Below the pieces are notes generated by a model that saw only the letters and a list, made by a program, of their open reading frames with translations, searched no databases and was not told where the DNA came from. Position numbers and translations under genes: made by a program. Positions 1 through 8,368 of a stretch of DNA of 64,000 bases are shown here, piece by piece; position 1 is the stretch's first letter; each line of letters starts with the position of its first letter. The stretch spans positions 682,001-746,000 of the forward strand of contig NZ_JAICCF010000004.1 of the NCBI RefSeq assembly GCF_019492185.1. The letters run 5' to 3'. This DNA is from Chitinophaga rhizophila (GTDB lineage Bacteria; Bacteroidota; Bacteroidia; Chitinophagales; Chitinophagaceae).

Positions 1-1647
1 CAGTGATAGTATACAGGCCATGATACGCAGGATGCTGTCTGGTAAGGTATAATATTTCTTTCTCAGTAATCTGAAGCTGTAAATACATACAAATGCCAAC
101 ATCAGCACAAAAGCCAGCGTCAGGGGAGCCAGAAATATGGGGTCGAGACGGTTTAAGCTGGTACCCATTTTCACAATTCCTCCGTTGATAGCAACGTCTT
201 TTACCAGCGTAACCTGGGTAGCGCGTTTAAAGGCAGCACTATCCGGCGTACTACCGGGATGCCCTACAAAAGCAGTCAGCACTTCCCCTCCGATTTTTGA
301 GAAGCTGGGTACATGGCCGAAGGTGGGCGCTTTCACCAGATGGGCATCAGGGAACCTCGTAACTACTGCTTCTCCGTTGGCAGCAGGTGTGATGGGGTCA
401 TATCCACCTGAAAATACCAATACCGGATATGTAGCGGCAGACAAGGCCGAAAGATCATGATGGAGGCCGGCGCCTTTCCACTGCCGGCATACGTTAAAGT
501 CAGACTGATAGAAGGATAGTCCGCCGTTCAACGCCGGGAATGCAGCCGCATCCTGCTGGTAAGCCGTATACGAGTTATTGGGTAACACTTCATTACAGCT
601 TACGCAATAGTATACTCCATAGTCCATGCCTAGCAGATTAGAGAAGGTCGATACCAAGTTACTAAGGGGGCCTTCGCTCCTGTTATGAAACTGGTATATC
701 AGCAAAGGGATCACTTCGACCAGCTGTTTATGGTATAGGGCCTGCTGGATAGCCAGCTTGAAATCGGCAGCATTGTAGGTGAAGTATTGTGCAGGCAATA
801 CGCTTTTGTCCACCTTTACCGTAATAGGCGCTTTCTCCAGCGCGTCAATTGTTTCATAATATACACGTTCCAGATCAGGATATTGCCTGTTGGTAGCCGG
901 ATCATTTTTGCATAGCTGGAATACCTTATTCAGGCTACGCATATAGTTACCGGTATTCTTTACATAATACTGGTCAACGTCTGCAACCGGCGAATCCAGT
1001 ATCAGGGAGGTAAGATCGGCGGGGTACAGGCTGGCATACACCATAGCCATATATGTACCATAAGACACCCCGTAGACATTCCATGAAGTGTATTTCAGAT
1101 AAGTCTTTAGTGCATGCAGGTCTTTGGCCACCGACTGACTATGATAGGCGTTAACGTCAATACCTTTGGCCAGCATTTCCTGTTTGCAGGACAGTACCGC
1201 TTTGACCTTCTGGGCTTCGTCGGCGGCGGCAGATTCGTTGCTGGCATAGATATTCAGCATAGCTTTTCCCAGATCAGGGCAAAGCCGGGGCTGTGAAAAG
1301 CCCGTTCCCCGGATATCCAGTAGTATGATGTCGTTCTTTTCGCGGAGTGGATTGGTGAGCCAGCTAAAGATGTTCTGGATACTGCCTGCTCCGGGGCCGC
1401 CTTGCAGGAACACGACCGCCTCCGGGTTTGCAATACCTGCTTTGTTCTTCAGTATAGCTACCGCCATCTTTATCTGTTTACTGCCCGCCACGTCCCAGTT
1501 CTCAGGTACGGAGAAGTAACCATAGGTAACAGGGTCCTTCTTCAGAGTTTCGGCATGGGGGTAAAAAGAGGCGGCAGGCGTAAACTGCTGTGCGGTTATA
1601 TCGAGGAAAGCACAAAGTAAAAAAGTGATGATCAAGAGTCTTCTCAT
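1..1647 (-). CDS. Secreted/membrane alpha/beta hydrolase, TAP/prolyl-aminopeptidase-like (partial, runs off left edge)
   Basis: Reading from the ATG at 1647 there is an open frame to base 1, so the C-terminus lies outside the window. It opens with a signal-peptide-like segment (MRRLLIITFLLCAFLDITAQ). An alpha/beta-hydrolase core follows: an oxyanion region FLQGGPGAGS near residue 70, the nucleophile motif GVSYG near residue 195, a late acid in GGYDPITP near 414 and a His in FGHVPSF near 445, so the Ser-Asp-His triad is complete. This layout matches secreted S33/TAP-type hydrolases. After the catalytic domain come hydrophobic stretches (residues about 495-549), suggesting a C-terminal membrane anchor; the last residues are cut by the edge. 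The start lies 11 bp after the stop of the Gly NRPS gene, so it is probably cotranscribed. A role in trimming or activating the exported peptide, or in self-protection, is inference; an unrelated housekeeping peptidase is possible. Confidence 0.85.
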   Translation of the reverse strand, partial: MRRLLIITFLLCAFLDITAQQFTPAASFYPHAETLKKDPVTYGYFSVPENWDVAGSKQIKMAVAILKNKAGIANPEAVVFLQGGPGAGSIQNIFSWLTNPLREKNDIILLDIRGTGFSQPRLCPDLGKAMLNIYASNESAAADEAQKVKAVLSCKQEMLAKGIDVNAYHSQSVAKDLHALKTYLKYTSWNVYGVSYGTYMAMVYASLYPADLTSLILDSPVADVDQYYVKNTGNYMRSLNKVFQLCKNDPATNRQYPDLERVYYETIDALEKAPITVKVDKSVLPAQYFTYNAADFKLAIQQALYHKQLVEVIPLLIYQFHNRSEGPLSNLVSTFSNLLGMDYGVYYCVSCNEVLPNNSYTAYQQDAAAFPALNGGLSFYQSDFNVCRQWKGAGLHHDLSALSAATYPVLVFSGGYDPITPAANGEAVVTRFPDAHLVKAPTFGHVPSFSKIGGEVLTAFVGHPGSTPDSAAFKRATQVTLVKDVAINGGIVKMGTSLNRLDPIFLAPLTLAFVLMLAFVCIYSFRLLRKKYYTLPDSILRIMACILSL

Positions 1648-1658
1648 AACAGGGGGGC

Positions 1659-4600
1659 TTAAAAATCGAAATCAATGTCAATAGTCTCTTCTTTCTCAAA
1701 GGCCAGTGCGATATCGAGACTGTCAATCGTAACTGTCATATCTGCTATTACAGTTGTAAGCAGCTGCTGATACCGGCCAAACAGCATCTCTATGGTAGTA
1801 CTATCATACCTGCCGGTATCATAGCTAACTACACAACGGAGGCCGTCGGCAGCTTCAATACAATTGATCAGCAACGGCATACGGCTGAAGCGTGGAGGCA
1901 TATGCTGCAACGCTAACTCTACTCCTTCAGCCGGACTGAAGTTGTCATAGTTGAAAGCAGGCGGCTGCAACACAAACAGGATGTCGGGCGTGTTAAGATG
2001 GGAAGGAATATCCTGATGAGTATCCAGTTCCAGCATGTCAGTATGTATCGCCTCTATTAATGATGCACATGTTTGTCCTGGTAAGATGCGGCAGCGTAAG
2101 GGTAGTGTCCTGACAAACATGCCCGGCTGGTCGTGTAGCGCTGCAACGGCCCGGCCGGAATTGACAGTACCGATGCAGATATCGTTGTGCTTATAGCCCT
2201 TATTCAGCAGCATAATAAAGGTACTTACCAGCATTGTATGGACCGATTGCCGGTGCAGGCTGGCAGTTTCCTTTAGCGCTTTATAGCAGTCACTGCTCCA
2301 GCTGAAAAGGTAATCTGCGTTATACCCCTCCTGGGCGACCAGACCGGCAGTTACCGGTAGCAGCGGGCTCCAGTGGTATTCATGCAGGTAGGAAGACCAG
2401 AAACGTTCGTTCTTTTCCGCCGGATATTGCTGCTGCCAGTATACATAATCCTTGTACTGCAGTGCAGGGAGTTCTGATGCCGGGGCCACCGCCTGGTACA
2501 ACCGGCTTATCTCTCTGACCAGTAAGCCCATTGACCAACCATCGAGTATAATATGGTGTGAACAGAATGCCAGGTAAGCACCTTCAGGGGAATCAGTTAC
2601 TGCAACACGTATAAGCAGGTCATTATCAAGATCAAAAGGCTGGTTCAAGAAGGCAGCGATATCAGAGGTGGTGGTTATACGGAAGTATATCTCATCCCTT
2701 TCTTTTACCTGCTGACGAGGCTCGCCTTCCTGCTCGAAGAAATTGGTACGTAGTATCTCATATTTTGAGATTAGGCAGTTAAAAGCCTGCTCTAGCTGTG
2801 GTATGCTCAGGTCGCCCTTGACCTGGTATACAACCGATACATTGTAGGCAGCTGACATTTCAGGTCCGTGTTGCGCAGCCAGCCATATGGCATATTGTGC
2901 AGGCGCGAGCGGATAGTTTGGCAGCACCGGCGCAGGAGTAATGCCCTTTGCGGAGTGTTTACCCGCCTGTTGTACACGAATAGCCAGTTGCTGCACGGCG
3001 GGTGCCTCGAAAAGGTCTTTCAATGTGATCCTGGACGACAGCTGCTGCTGCACGAGGTTAACGACCTTTACAGCGTTCAGCGAATGCCCTCCCAAGGAAA
3101 AGAAGCTGTCTCTTATACTTACCTGCCCTTCCCAGTCCAGGGCCTCTTTGAATATCTGGCAGAGCGATTTTTCTGTTAAGGTGGCGGGAGCCTGGTACGT
3201 ATGTTCAACAACAGTAGATTCCAGCTCCAGCGATGCCAGCGCCTTACGGTCTACTTTGTTATTGGGCGTTAGCGGGAATGCTGTGACCGGAATAACAAAT
3301 GCCGGTATCATATATTCAGGCAGCTCTTCGCGTAGCGCAGCAAGTACCTGCCCGGCATCGAATGTATCAGCAGCAGGAATGATGTAGGCTGCCAGACAGG
3401 CTTCCTTCTTCCGTGCAATGACGACAGAAGCGCTGATAGCAGGTAGTTGGTTCAGGCGCGCTTCTATTTCTCCTAATTCAATACGATATCCCCGGATCTT
3501 TACCTGGTGGTCATTTCTACCCAGGAAGATTACCTCGCCCTTTCTGTTCCAGTATCCCAGATCACCGGTTTCATACATCCTGCCGCCAGGCACAAAAGGA
3601 TCGTCAATAAAGCGTTGCGCGGTCAGTTCTTTATTGCCTGCATATCCTTTCGCCAGTCCATCCCCACCGATATATAACGCACCGGGACAATGGGCAGGCA
3701 GTGGCTGTAGATGTTCATCCAGGATGTAAAACCGGGTATTATTGATAGGAGAACCGATATTACAGGCATCCTCCGGAGATAGTATATGTTTCACCCCGGA
3801 CCAGATCGTCGTCTCAGTAGGGCCATACATATTCCACACTTCCCGGCAGCTGGTTAATAGCTTTTCTGCCAGTGCAGCACTCAACAGGTCACCTCCGCAT
3901 AGTACCTTCAGATGATTGCTACCTTTCCATCCAGCATCAAACAGAAACTGGTAGAAGCTGGGAGTAGCCTGTATGATACGGGGGTTTACCTGCTGTAGCT
4001 CATTTAGCAGCAGTTGCGGGTCAGCCAGTAATTGCCGGTCGGCCACATATACGTGAGCGCCGGTAACCAGTGGTGCGAAAAACTCCAGTATGGAAATATC
4101 GAAAGACTGTGTTGTGACAGAAAAAAGGGTGTCGCCGGCAGACAATCCCGGACGTTGCGCCATACTTAGGAGGAAGTTAAGCAACGATCTATGCCCGATC
4201 TCCACCCCTTTGGGGTTACCCGTAGACCCGGAGGTATAGATGATATAGGCCGTAGCATCCGCAGGTACTTCCGGCAGGCCGGTGATAACCTCATCACCTG
4301 TCTCAATGTCTTCTATACAGCGGACGTTACTATGAGAAATAATATAATCCAGCCTGGCCTGCGGGAACTCCGGATCCAGGGGAATGAATGCATTGCCCGC
4401 TTTCAATACTCCAAGCAGTACGGCAACCAGCCTGGCAGAACGAGGCATCAGTACCGCCACAGGGCATTCCTTCCCTATACGGGAAGATGTACGCAGGCGC
4501 ATTGCCATCCGGTCTGATAAGGTATCCAGTTCCTTATAAGTCCAGGCCGTAGTACTGTCAGACACCGCCGGCGCATCCGGCCTTTCTTTCACCTGACGGG

Positions 4601-5978
4601 CGAAGAGGGACAACAGGGTAGCGTCAGCAGGATAAGGGATGGCCGTATGATTGTTTTCAATCAACAGTTGCTGCTTCTCGGCCGGAGTCAGGTATTCATA
4701 GGATAATAACTGCTTACCGGGATCCTGGCATACCTGCTGTAATAACTGTTCAAAATGACCGACAACATCCCTGATATCAGCCTCAGTAAAATAGTTGGTA
4801 TGGTAGTCAAAATCGATCTTCACATCTTCTGCAGCATCAAACTCCCGGATGTATAAGGCAAGTGCTACCCGCTCAGCACCGTGGGTCAGCGGTACTACAC
4901 GGGTTTCCGTACCAGCGAAATGATCAGCGTAGTTCTGCTTTTCATAGGACAGCGTCATATTGAATAACCTGTCTTTTGAGGTGAAAGCGTCCAGCTCCTT
5001 GATCAGCTTACCTAACGGAAAGCGTTGGTGGCGGTAGTCCTGTCTGAGCTGCTGTTTGATAGCTGAAACGAGGCTTGTAAATGTATCATGAGGCGAAAAC
5101 TGTATTCTCAGGGCAGAGACCCCCATGAACAATCCGACCGTCTTTTTGAAGGCAGACTTACCTCTGTTGAGTACAGGTAGTCCGACAGCGAAATCATATT
5201 GCTGATGTTTCCTCCCGAAATACATGTACAGTACTGCCAGCACAACATGGAAGGTAGTAGCCTTCTGCTGTTGCGCCAGTGCCTCCAGCTGATTATACAA
5301 CGGGCGTGGCACGATGAGTTCGCGGCGGCTGCTATTATTGACAAATACATTTGGCGCTATTTTGGTAAACAGCCTTTCCGGCAATGCGCGAAATCTGCTG
5401 GTCCAATATGTCTTATCTGCTTCAAAGTCTGCAGATACCTGGTACACATCATCATCCTGTCCGAAGTCTGCATAAGTATATACTTCACATGGCTGTTGTT
5501 TGGCTAAGGCGAGTAGTTCGTTATAGTTCTTTACCAGCCGCTGAAACAGCAGAGAAGTCCCCCATCCATCGGTAATAATATGGTGGTACATAGAGAAGAG
5601 GTAATGCACCTCCTCTGCTACTTTGATGAGCATAAATTTGTGCAGGAACTGTTTATCTTCAAAACTGAAGACTTTCCTGAACCGGGTTTGCATAAAGTCA
5701 TTTGCTTTCAGGTCAGCGTCTGGCATACGTGAAAAGTCCACGTATTCCAATACCGTATCATGACTATCGAGTACCTGCATATGTACCTCGTCACCTTGTT
5801 GTACGATGATGCTGCGATAGGTATCATGCTGATCAATAAGCGCAATGTAGGCCCTGTTCATTATTTCAGGAACTATTTTACCCCTGATAAGGATTTTAGC
5901 GCCAATATTGTAAATGGGTTCATCAGGGTATAACAACTGTTCGAAGTAAACGTCTTGCTGGGGAAGTGTCAGTTTCAT
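1659..5978 (-). CDS. NRPS, C-A(Gly)-T-C, ending in a condensation domain
   Basis: 1439 aa. Domains: a first C with HHIITDG near residue 133; A with YTSGSTGNPKG near 584; T with the phosphopantetheine Ser in GGHSL near 962; and a second full C with HHIILDG near 1142. It ends in an acidic tail (IDIDFDF) with no thioesterase. The A pocket reads by eye as D-I-L-Q-L-G-M-I-W-K, close to the Gly code DILQLGLIWK, so glycine is predicted. There is no TubC-type docking domain; the protein begins directly with C, which suits a starter module. It lies at the 3' end of the operon, 15 bp after the exporter. The orphan C-terminal C matches the missing C of the 54518-63070 protein, so I infer this is the first protein of the line, with the first C acylating Gly. 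The alternative is a last protein whose terminal C releases or cyclises the chain. Confidence 0.95.
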   Translation of the reverse strand: MKLTLPQQDVYFEQLLYPDEPIYNIGAKILIRGKIVPEIMNRAYIALIDQHDTYRSIIVQQGDEVHMQVLDSHDTVLEYVDFSRMPDADLKANDFMQTRFRKVFSFEDKQFLHKFMLIKVAEEVHYLFSMYHHIITDGWGTSLLFQRLVKNYNELLALAKQQPCEVYTYADFGQDDDVYQVSADFEADKTYWTSRFRALPERLFTKIAPNVFVNNSSRRELIVPRPLYNQLEALAQQQKATTFHVVLAVLYMYFGRKHQQYDFAVGLPVLNRGKSAFKKTVGLFMGVSALRIQFSPHDTFTSLVSAIKQQLRQDYRHQRFPLGKLIKELDAFTSKDRLFNMTLSYEKQNYADHFAGTETRVVPLTHGAERVALALYIREFDAAEDVKIDFDYHTNYFTEADIRDVVGHFEQLLQQVCQDPGKQLLSYEYLTPAEKQQLLIENNHTAIPYPADATLLSLFARQVKERPDAPAVSDSTTAWTYKELDTLSDRMAMRLRTSSRIGKECPVAVLMPRSARLVAVLLGVLKAGNAFIPLDPEFPQARLDYIISHSNVRCIEDIETGDEVITGLPEVPADATAYIIYTSGSTGNPKGVEIGHRSLLNFLLSMAQRPGLSAGDTLFSVTTQSFDISILEFFAPLVTGAHVYVADRQLLADPQLLLNELQQVNPRIIQATPSFYQFLFDAGWKGSNHLKVLCGGDLLSAALAEKLLTSCREVWNMYGPTETTIWSGVKHILSPEDACNIGSPINNTRFYILDEHLQPLPAHCPGALYIGGDGLAKGYAGNKELTAQRFIDDPFVPGGRMYETGDLGYWNRKGEVIFLGRNDHQVKIRGYRIELGEIEARLNQLPAISASVVIARKKEACLAAYIIPAADTFDAGQVLAALREELPEYMIPAFVIPVTAFPLTPNNKVDRKALASLELESTVVEHTYQAPATLTEKSLCQIFKEALDWEGQVSIRDSFFSLGGHSLNAVKVVNLVQQQLSSRITLKDLFEAPAVQQLAIRVQQAGKHSAKGITPAPVLPNYPLAPAQYAIWLAAQHGPEMSAAYNVSVVYQVKGDLSIPQLEQAFNCLISKYEILRTNFFEQEGEPRQQVKERDEIYFRITTTSDIAAFLNQPFDLDNDLLIRVAVTDSPEGAYLAFCSHHIILDGWSMGLLVREISRLYQAVAPASELPALQYKDYVYWQQQYPAEKNERFWSSYLHEYHWSPLLPVTAGLVAQEGYNADYLFSWSSDCYKALKETASLHRQSVHTMLVSTFIMLLNKGYKHNDICIGTVNSGRAVAALHDQPGMFVRTLPLRCRILPGQTCASLIEAIHTDMLELDTHQDIPSHLNTPDILFVLQPPAFNYDNFSPAEGVELALQHMPPRFSRMPLLINCIEAADGLRCVVSYDTGRYDSTTIEMLFGRYQQLLTTVIADMTVTIDSLDIALAFEKEETIDIDFDF

Positions 5979-5993
5979 AATGTTTGTTTTTAA

Positions 5994-7628
5994 TCAAACC
6001 CACATACTTTCTACCTGTTCGGGTTCTTTGCTGACGTGGATATCTTTAACAATGGTTCCATATTCAAATTTGACAACGCGATCGGCATATTGAAAGTAGG
6101 CGTCGTCATGGGTAACGGCAATGATAGTTTTGCCTTCTTCTTTCAGTTTGGGGATCATTACCTCATAGAAGAATTTTCTGAAATGAGGATCCTGATCGGC
6201 AGCCCATTCGTCGAGAATCAGTACGGGTTTCTTTTCAAGCAGCGCAAAGATCAACGACATACGTTTGCTCTGCCCTTTAGAGAATTTACGTCTGGCAGCT
6301 GCATCGTCGTCTGCAGCTACTATCTTATCCAGCTGCATGGTAGCGAGTAGTCTGTTGTATTCTTCATTATTGACAGTCTCATAATTCTCATAGTTGTGAG
6401 AAAAGATGTGGTTGTCTGTGAACACCGCAGCTATCATTTGCTGAAGACGGTCCTGGTTAGCCGGATCCGCTTTACCATTTAATAAGAGTTCTCCACTGGT
6501 GGGTGCATACAAGCCTGTCAGCACGTTTATAAAGGTACTCTTACCAGAGCCATTGCCTCCGATGATGAAAACCACCTCTCCTTTCTTAACCTCCAGATTT
6601 ACAGGTCCGAGTGCAAATACCGAATCATTGGTATCATTGCGGTAAGCAAAACGTAGTCCCTGGTATCGCAGGGACTCGAAGGACGTAGCTGCTGACAGTG
6701 TCTGCTTCTCTCCTTTCTGATCTATATCAAAGTCAGTCATGAACTTTTTGATCCTGCCATTAGCGACCATAAAACGGGCATACATCTGTTGCAGGTTAAT
6801 CAGGTTGTTGATAGGGCCTGAGATAAATAATATCACCACTACATAAGAGATGACATCGGCCCTTTCCAGGATACCTGCAGCAGGAAGCAGGAATAACACG
6901 ACTCCCACGACAAAGTATAGCCCGTATTGACTGATAAGATTAATAGACAGGAATACATAGTTGATCCGGAAGTCCATTTCCCTTGCTGTGTCCCTGTTAG
7001 GAACCAGGAATTTGTTCATGAGATTCTCTCTGCGGAAAAAGCCCAGCTTCAGTTCTTTGAAGCCTTTGATCACATCATCGACGTACCTGAAGTAGTTCTC
7101 ATTGTAGCCCCGGAGTATGCTCACCTGCTTAGCCATGGATCTCATCACAGTGAGATAGCAACCCGCCACCATCAGAATCATACCGACTACGATCAGTGCA
7201 GATATTACTGAGAGGGTGAACATATAAACCAGGCACAATAGCAGCATCAACAATGAATTGACGGTGTGTGTAACTGTATAAGGCAGGAACGAGAAGGTAC
7301 GCAGATCTTCTACAGCCGTAAAGAAACGCTGTGAGCCAAACTTCTCCAGTTTGATCAGCGGAGCGGATAAGATCCTGTCAAATATCCGTTTCTCATTTTC
7401 ATACAGCATCGTGTACGAAAACTTATTCAGTTGCTTTTGAAACACCACATTAAGTAAGTAGGTGTAGACTATGAGAGAAAGAAATACGATCCCCATGTAG
7501 TCTTTCAGGAACGCTTCATTTCCTCCTAATACGTTGTTAATGATATATACGATGGAAAAGCTGAGCAGTGTGTTGGGCAGTGCATAAGCTACGAGGAACA
7601 GGATGTTTTTGGGTTTCAGCTGGAACAT
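5994..7628 (-). CDS. Cyclic-peptide/siderophore-type ABC exporter (SyrD/PvdE family), fused TM and ATPase
   Basis: About 544 aa from the ATG at 7628. The N-terminal half has about six hydrophobic segments and is an ABC type-1 membrane domain. The C-terminal half is an ATPase with Walker A GGNGSGKST near residue 358, signature FSKGQSKRMSL near 449 and Walker B LILDEWAADQDP near 469. The short single-chain arrangement and the EWAADQDP signature are typical of the SyrD/PvdE group, which moves nonribosomal peptides across the inner membrane. The frame extends upstream to a GTG at 7667, but the ATG gives a 13-bp overlap with the thioesterase stop and begins just before the first membrane helix, so I prefer it. 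The overlap suggests translational coupling. The likely cargo is the product of this cluster. Confidence 0.95.
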   Translation of the reverse strand: MFQLKPKNILFLVAYALPNTLLSFSIVYIINNVLGGNEAFLKDYMGIVFLSLIVYTYLLNVVFQKQLNKFSYTMLYENEKRIFDRILSAPLIKLEKFGSQRFFTAVEDLRTFSFLPYTVTHTVNSLLMLLLCLVYMFTLSVISALIVVGMILMVAGCYLTVMRSMAKQVSILRGYNENYFRYVDDVIKGFKELKLGFFRRENLMNKFLVPNRDTAREMDFRINYVFLSINLISQYGLYFVVGVVLFLLPAAGILERADVISYVVVILFISGPINNLINLQQMYARFMVANGRIKKFMTDFDIDQKGEKQTLSAATSFESLRYQGLRFAYRNDTNDSVFALGPVNLEVKKGEVVFIIGGNGSGKSTFINVLTGLYAPTSGELLLNGKADPANQDRLQQMIAAVFTDNHIFSHNYENYETVNNEEYNRLLATMQLDKIVAADDDAAARRKFSKGQSKRMSLIFALLEKKPVLILDEWAADQDPHFRKFFYEVMIPKLKEEGKTIIAVTHDDAYFQYADRVVKFEYGTIVKDIHVSKEPEQVESMWV

Positions 7629-8341
7629 CTTACAATGGAATTTGGTGAGCTGTATTTCATACAGCACTGTTTAATGATAGCGGCAATAGCTGCCGCATGC
7701 TGGTGAATAAAGAAGTGGTTGCCGGGTAGTACCTGTTTATCAAAATGGCCAAGTGTAAAATTCTTCCAGTTGTCAATACGGTCAGCCAATTTCTCTTCAT
7801 CGCCCATTATGGCATAGATAGGTGCCTGAATTTTCGTGCCGGCCTCAAAATCTTCATCTTTCTCCAGTGTCTCGAAGTCTGCCCGCAGAATCGGCGCAAA
7901 ATGCTCATATAACTCAGCACTTTCCAGGAACTCCTGCGGCACACCCCCCAGTTTAACCAGTTCCTGCAAAAAGTCTTCATCATTCATGAGATACCTCTTA
8001 GGCCCTTCATGGTACTTAAGGCCGGGACCGGCATTGCCGGATACAATCAGCGCTATCGGCGGATCTCCCAGGACTTCCAGTTCCTTTACAACAGAAAGGC
8101 CGAGCGTAGCGCCCATACTATGACCATATATCAGGTAGGCCTCTTTGTTTCTTTGCCTGCGGATCGCCGCCACATAGTCTTTAATAGCAGACGGCTTGTC
8201 TGCCAGCAGCGACTCTCTGTATCGCTTTCCCCGGCCAGGAAGTTCGAGGGGTAAGAATTTCATGTCTTTGTCCATCTGTTTACGCAGGAAATCAAAAGAG
8301 TAGCAGTTTCCGCCCGCGAAATGAAGTAAAAAAATCTGCAT
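7616..8341 (-). CDS. Type II (editing) thioesterase
   Basis: 241 aa alpha/beta hydrolase of the stand-alone thioesterase family. It begins with LLHFAGGNCYSF, has the nucleophile motif GHSMG near residue 75, an acid region around YAIMGDEE and a catalytic His in GNHFFI near the C-terminus, so the triad looks intact. Enzymes of this family hydrolyse misprimed or stalled acyl groups from carrier proteins and keep the line running. It is the only thioesterase in the cluster; no NRPS protein here carries an integrated one. Its 3' end overlaps the exporter start. A direct role in product release cannot be excluded, given the odd terminal domains elsewhere. Confidence 0.95.
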   Translation of the reverse strand: MQIFLLHFAGGNCYSFDFLRKQMDKDMKFLPLELPGRGKRYRESLLADKPSAIKDYVAAIRRQRNKEAYLIYGHSMGATLGLSVVKELEVLGDPPIALIVSGNAGPGLKYHEGPKRYLMNDEDFLQELVKLGGVPQEFLESAELYEHFAPILRADFETLEKDEDFEAGTKIQAPIYAIMGDEEKLADRIDNWKNFTLGHFDKQVLPGNHFFIHQHAAAIAAIIKQCCMKYSSPNSIVRCSS

Positions 8342-8368
8342 GGTAATCGACTTTTGTGTATAACCGGA

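Noticed and set aside
1659-2950. Terminal region of the Gly NRPS as a thioesterase or epimerisation domain
   Set aside because: It carries HHIILDGWS and the normal C-domain layout, with no GxSxG motif and no epimerisation signatures.
7629-7667. GTG start at 7667 for the exporter
   Set aside because: The ATG at 7628 starts at the usual place before the first membrane segment and gives a short overlap with the thioesterase stop.
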